DNA of 64,000 nucleotides. Source: JAUNBN01 sp036645935 (GTDB lineage Bacteria; Bacillota; Clostridia; Oscillospirales; Ruminococcaceae). The first letter of the stretch is position 1. Every line of letters begins with the position of its first letter. Under the pieces are notes generated by a model that did no database searches, was not told where the DNA came from, and worked only from the letters and a program-made list of their open reading frames with translations. The stretch spans positions 62,001 through 126,000 of the forward strand of contig JAVXNE010000006.1 in assembly GCA_036645935.1 (NCBI GenBank), in the 5' to 3' direction. This document shows positions 62,268 through 64,000 of this stretch, piece after piece. Position numbers and translations under genes: made by a program.

Positions 62268-63005
62268 ATGAGTATGCACATCACAGCCCGCCCCGGCGAA
62301 ATCTCCGAGCGGATTTTGCTGCCGGGAGATCCGCAGAGAGCGCGCTATATCTCCGAAAACTTTTTTGAGGATTCCGTATGCGTAAACGAACTGCGAGGAG
62401 CCTATTGCTTCACGGGGCTGTATAAGGGGGAGCGCGTATCTGTGCTGGGCACGGGTATGGGCATTCCGTCTGTGCTCATCTACGCGACAGAACTGTGCTC
62501 CGAATACGGCTGCGAGAAGCTCATACGAACAGGCACTGCTGGAGCATATGATTACAATCTGCGCCTTGGAGATATCGTGCTCTCTCAGGCGACATGCACA
62601 ACATCGTCGCTAAACGATCACATCTTTCAAGGACACTTCGCACCTATTGCCGATTTTTCACTTCTTCGCTCTGCCTATGACATCGCACAGCGACACGAAA
62701 TACGCGCTTTTGTCGGCAATACAATCTGCAACGATCATCTCTATACAGACCCACGAGGCTACGACCCTAAGGTCTGGGCAGATTACGGCGTGATCGCCTC
62801 AGAGATGGAAGCTGCGGCGCTTTACACTGTCGCTGCCCACTATCGCAAGCAGGCACTTACCATAATGACTGTAGTTGTCAACGCTGAAGCAGAGCTTGGC
62901 AAGCGTGAGCTTATTGCAGACGAAAGCGTTCAGATAAGCACTGACGAGCGCCAGAACGGATTGGATGACATGATTGTTCTGGGACTTGATACACTTGTCG
63001 ACTGA
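62268..63005 (+). CDS. DeoD-family purine nucleoside phosphorylase with altered active site
   Basis: 245 residues, hexameric PNP fold. Phosphate- and ribose-site residues align one for one with E. coli DeoD by count: His4, Gly20, Arg24, Arg43, Arg87, Thr90 (Ser in E. coli), Glu179, Met180, Glu181. The catalytic Ser203-Asp204 is Val203-Val204 (TVVVN), and 11 residues are inserted before ERQ, which holds the Arg217 counterpart. Phosphorolysis is likely kept, but base recognition must differ. ATG 62268 has GAGAGG upstream; 12 codons of upstream frame are excluded by spacing. Single gene. Confidence 0.85.
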   Translation: MSMHITARPGEISERILLPGDPQRARYISENFFEDSVCVNELRGAYCFTGLYKGERVSVLGTGMGIPSVLIYATELCSEYGCEKLIRTGTAGAYDYNLRLGDIVLSQATCTTSSLNDHIFQGHFAPIADFSLLRSAYDIAQRHEIRAFVGNTICNDHLYTDPRGYDPKVWADYGVIASEMEAAALYTVAAHYRKQALTIMTVVVNAEAELGKRELIADESVQISTDERQNGLDDMIVLGLDTLVD

Positions 63006-63071
63006 GTTCGCTCTCTTTTTTCGTTTTAGTAGCTTAGAATATACAAAACAGATATTACAGGAGGAAAATAT

Positions 63072-63431
63072 ATGAAAAAGCTTGTCAGCTTTGTCGCAGG
63101 TATGGCGGCTGTCGGTGCAGGGGTTGCCGCAGCTGCGTACTATTTCCAGAAAAAAGGCATCGTAAACGTCGAGGTAACCTATGAAAACGACCTCGGAGAA
63201 ACCGTGACACGCCCGCTGGACGAGCTCGTCGACCGCAAGGCGGCAGAACTTGCCGACCGCGCGATTGTGTCAGCAAGCGAACTTGCGCACAGTGTAAAGG
63301 TCTCACTTGACGAGCAGCTCGAGTGCGTCAACCGCCAGCTTAGAAAGGGATGCGAGCGCACCCTTGCGGCTGTCGGCGTCGTCCGCGAAGTGCCAGTTGA
63401 TCTCGAATTCGGGGAGACCGATTACGAGTAG
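63072..63431 (+). CDS. small membrane-anchored protein of unknown function
   Basis: 119 residues. Residues ~4-25 are a Gly/Ala-rich membrane helix (FVAGMAAVGAGVAAAAYYF), followed by a soluble helical segment with regular charged residues, reminiscent of YtxH-like stress proteins but not clearly in that family. AGGAGG lies eight bases before the ATG. 66 bases after the phosphorylase gene, possibly with its own weak promoter. Confidence 0.7.
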   Translation: MKKLVSFVAGMAAVGAGVAAAAYYFQKKGIVNVEVTYENDLGETVTRPLDELVDRKAAELADRAIVSASELAHSVKVSLDEQLECVNRQLRKGCERTLAAVGVVREVPVDLEFGETDYE

Positions 63432-63562
63432 TTTGCCGGATGGGCATCTGTGATTGCAAACTGTTTTGTCCCCTGCATTTCGAATTGACTATATATTGAT
63501 TAGAGTATCTGTTAATTAAACATACCGGCTATTGTTTTTGCTTGCGCAACTTTACTTCCGTG

Positions 63563-63840
63563 CTCTGACTCCCATGTGTCACATTGAGCGATTCAGCGCA
63601 TTTCGTTTCAGCTTTGGCAAATTGGATATCTCTGCACACCCGCCATTGTCATCCTACGCTCAATTGCACTTGATCGCTCTGACTCCCATGTGTCACATTG
63701 AGCGATTCAGCGCATTTCGTTTCAGCTTTGGCAAATTGGATATCTCTGCACACCCGCCATTGTCATCCTGCGCTCAATTGCACTTGATCGCTCTGACTCC
63801 CATGTGTCACATTGAGCGATTCAGCGCATTTCGTTTCAGC
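63563..63840. repeat. 114-bp tandem repeat, about 2.4 copies
   Basis: Two full units (63563-63676, 63677-63790) and a partial third (63791-63840). The two full units differ at one base (TACGC/TGCGC). Each unit has an 8-bp inverted pair, ATTGAGCG (63583-63590) and CGCTCAAT (63657-63664). The period is a multiple of three, so a frame stays open by chance; no ribosome site. Confidence 0.9.
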
Positions 63841-64000
63841 CCCGTAAAGATAGACTATTGCTACTTACCGTCATCTACCCTTACTGCTTGATTTATTTTG
63901 CATTTTATTAAAAGAACGTGCCCATCTCCCTATAGCAACTGTCTTTGAGTGACACGTTGCGTTTTGCGCTTGTGACAATCTGATTCAACCGCAACCAAAC
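63841..64000. other. window end, no gene seen
   Basis: No frame with a ribosome site and no structure; the next gene lies outside the window. Confidence 0.4.

Noticed and set aside
63532..63891. 119-residue frame with 38-residue repeats
   Set aside because: The period of 114 bases is a multiple of three; no ribosome site and no family resemblance.
1..64000. Prophage, insertion sequence, tRNA or known riboswitch
   Set aside because: No transposase, phage gene, tRNA cloverleaf or recognised aptamer was found on reading; a covariance-model scan was not possible.

Overview
The window reads as chromosome from a Gram-positive anaerobe of the Bacillota (class Clostridia, possibly Oscillospirales; the genus cannot be named from sequence alone). 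The pointers are a DnaD/DnaI-type primosome, a SpoIIQ-like LytM protein, a YknXYZ-type exporter, a WXG100-like type VII secretion cassette, AGGAGG ribosome sites, many GTG/TTG starts and sigma-A promoters. No tRNA, rRNA, insertion sequence, phage gene or CRISPR array was seen.

Layout. 1-3 kb: metG and a TatD nuclease. 3.4-5.3 kb (minus): psuK-psuG pseudouridine degradation. 5.5-9.3 kb: LytM peptidase, a 61-residue orphan and a class A penicillin-binding protein. 9.6-14.4 kb: queH, then a cytoplasmic glycogen-degradation pair (glycogen phosphorylase and a GH13 enzyme, minus). 14.6-18.6 kb: a ZapA-domain protein with a huge acidic tail, dut, maf, a MinD-like ATPase and mgsA. 19.3-21.2 kb: dnaD-dnaI. 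21.5-21.9 kb: a 24-bp minisatellite and a long-range hairpin. 22-26.6 kb (minus): one overlapping operon, murD, two M42 aminopeptidases and a YnbB-type PLP enzyme. 26.7-28.6 kb (minus): two small helical proteins and a lipase with a C-terminal LXG-like helical domain, resembling the reverse-arranged type VII effector TslA. 29.3-34.7 kb (minus): GH13_31 alpha-glucosidase, GH36 alpha-galactosidase and a GPH symporter for oligosaccharide use. 35.2-39.6 kb: SGNH hydrolase and a YknXYZ/MacAB-type exporter. 40.4-43.9 kb: P-type ATPase and CorA. 44.2-47.2 kb: a GT-C-like membrane protein and a GtrB-like transferase. 47.7-53 kb: APC permease, pyridoxal kinase, a zinc-ribbon protein and two-subunit aconitase X. 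53.2-58 kb: DUF1846, NfeD-SPFH and a lipoprotein. 58.2-61.8 kb: glycolytic operon pgk-tpiA-gpmI. 62.3-63.4 kb: an unusual DeoD-type phosphorylase and a small membrane-anchored protein, then a 114-bp tandem repeat.

Most content is core metabolism. The points that stand out are the TslA-like cassette; a DeoD homologue whose catalytic Ser203-Asp204 pair is Val-Val; the ZapA-acidic-tail protein; an apparently leaderless promoter at 44.2 kb; inverted repeats placed on promoters of corA, aconitase X and the exporter; and several local duplications (3' ends of pdxK and of a lipoprotein gene, a terminator-bearing 100-bp element, 24-bp and 114-bp tandem repeats).
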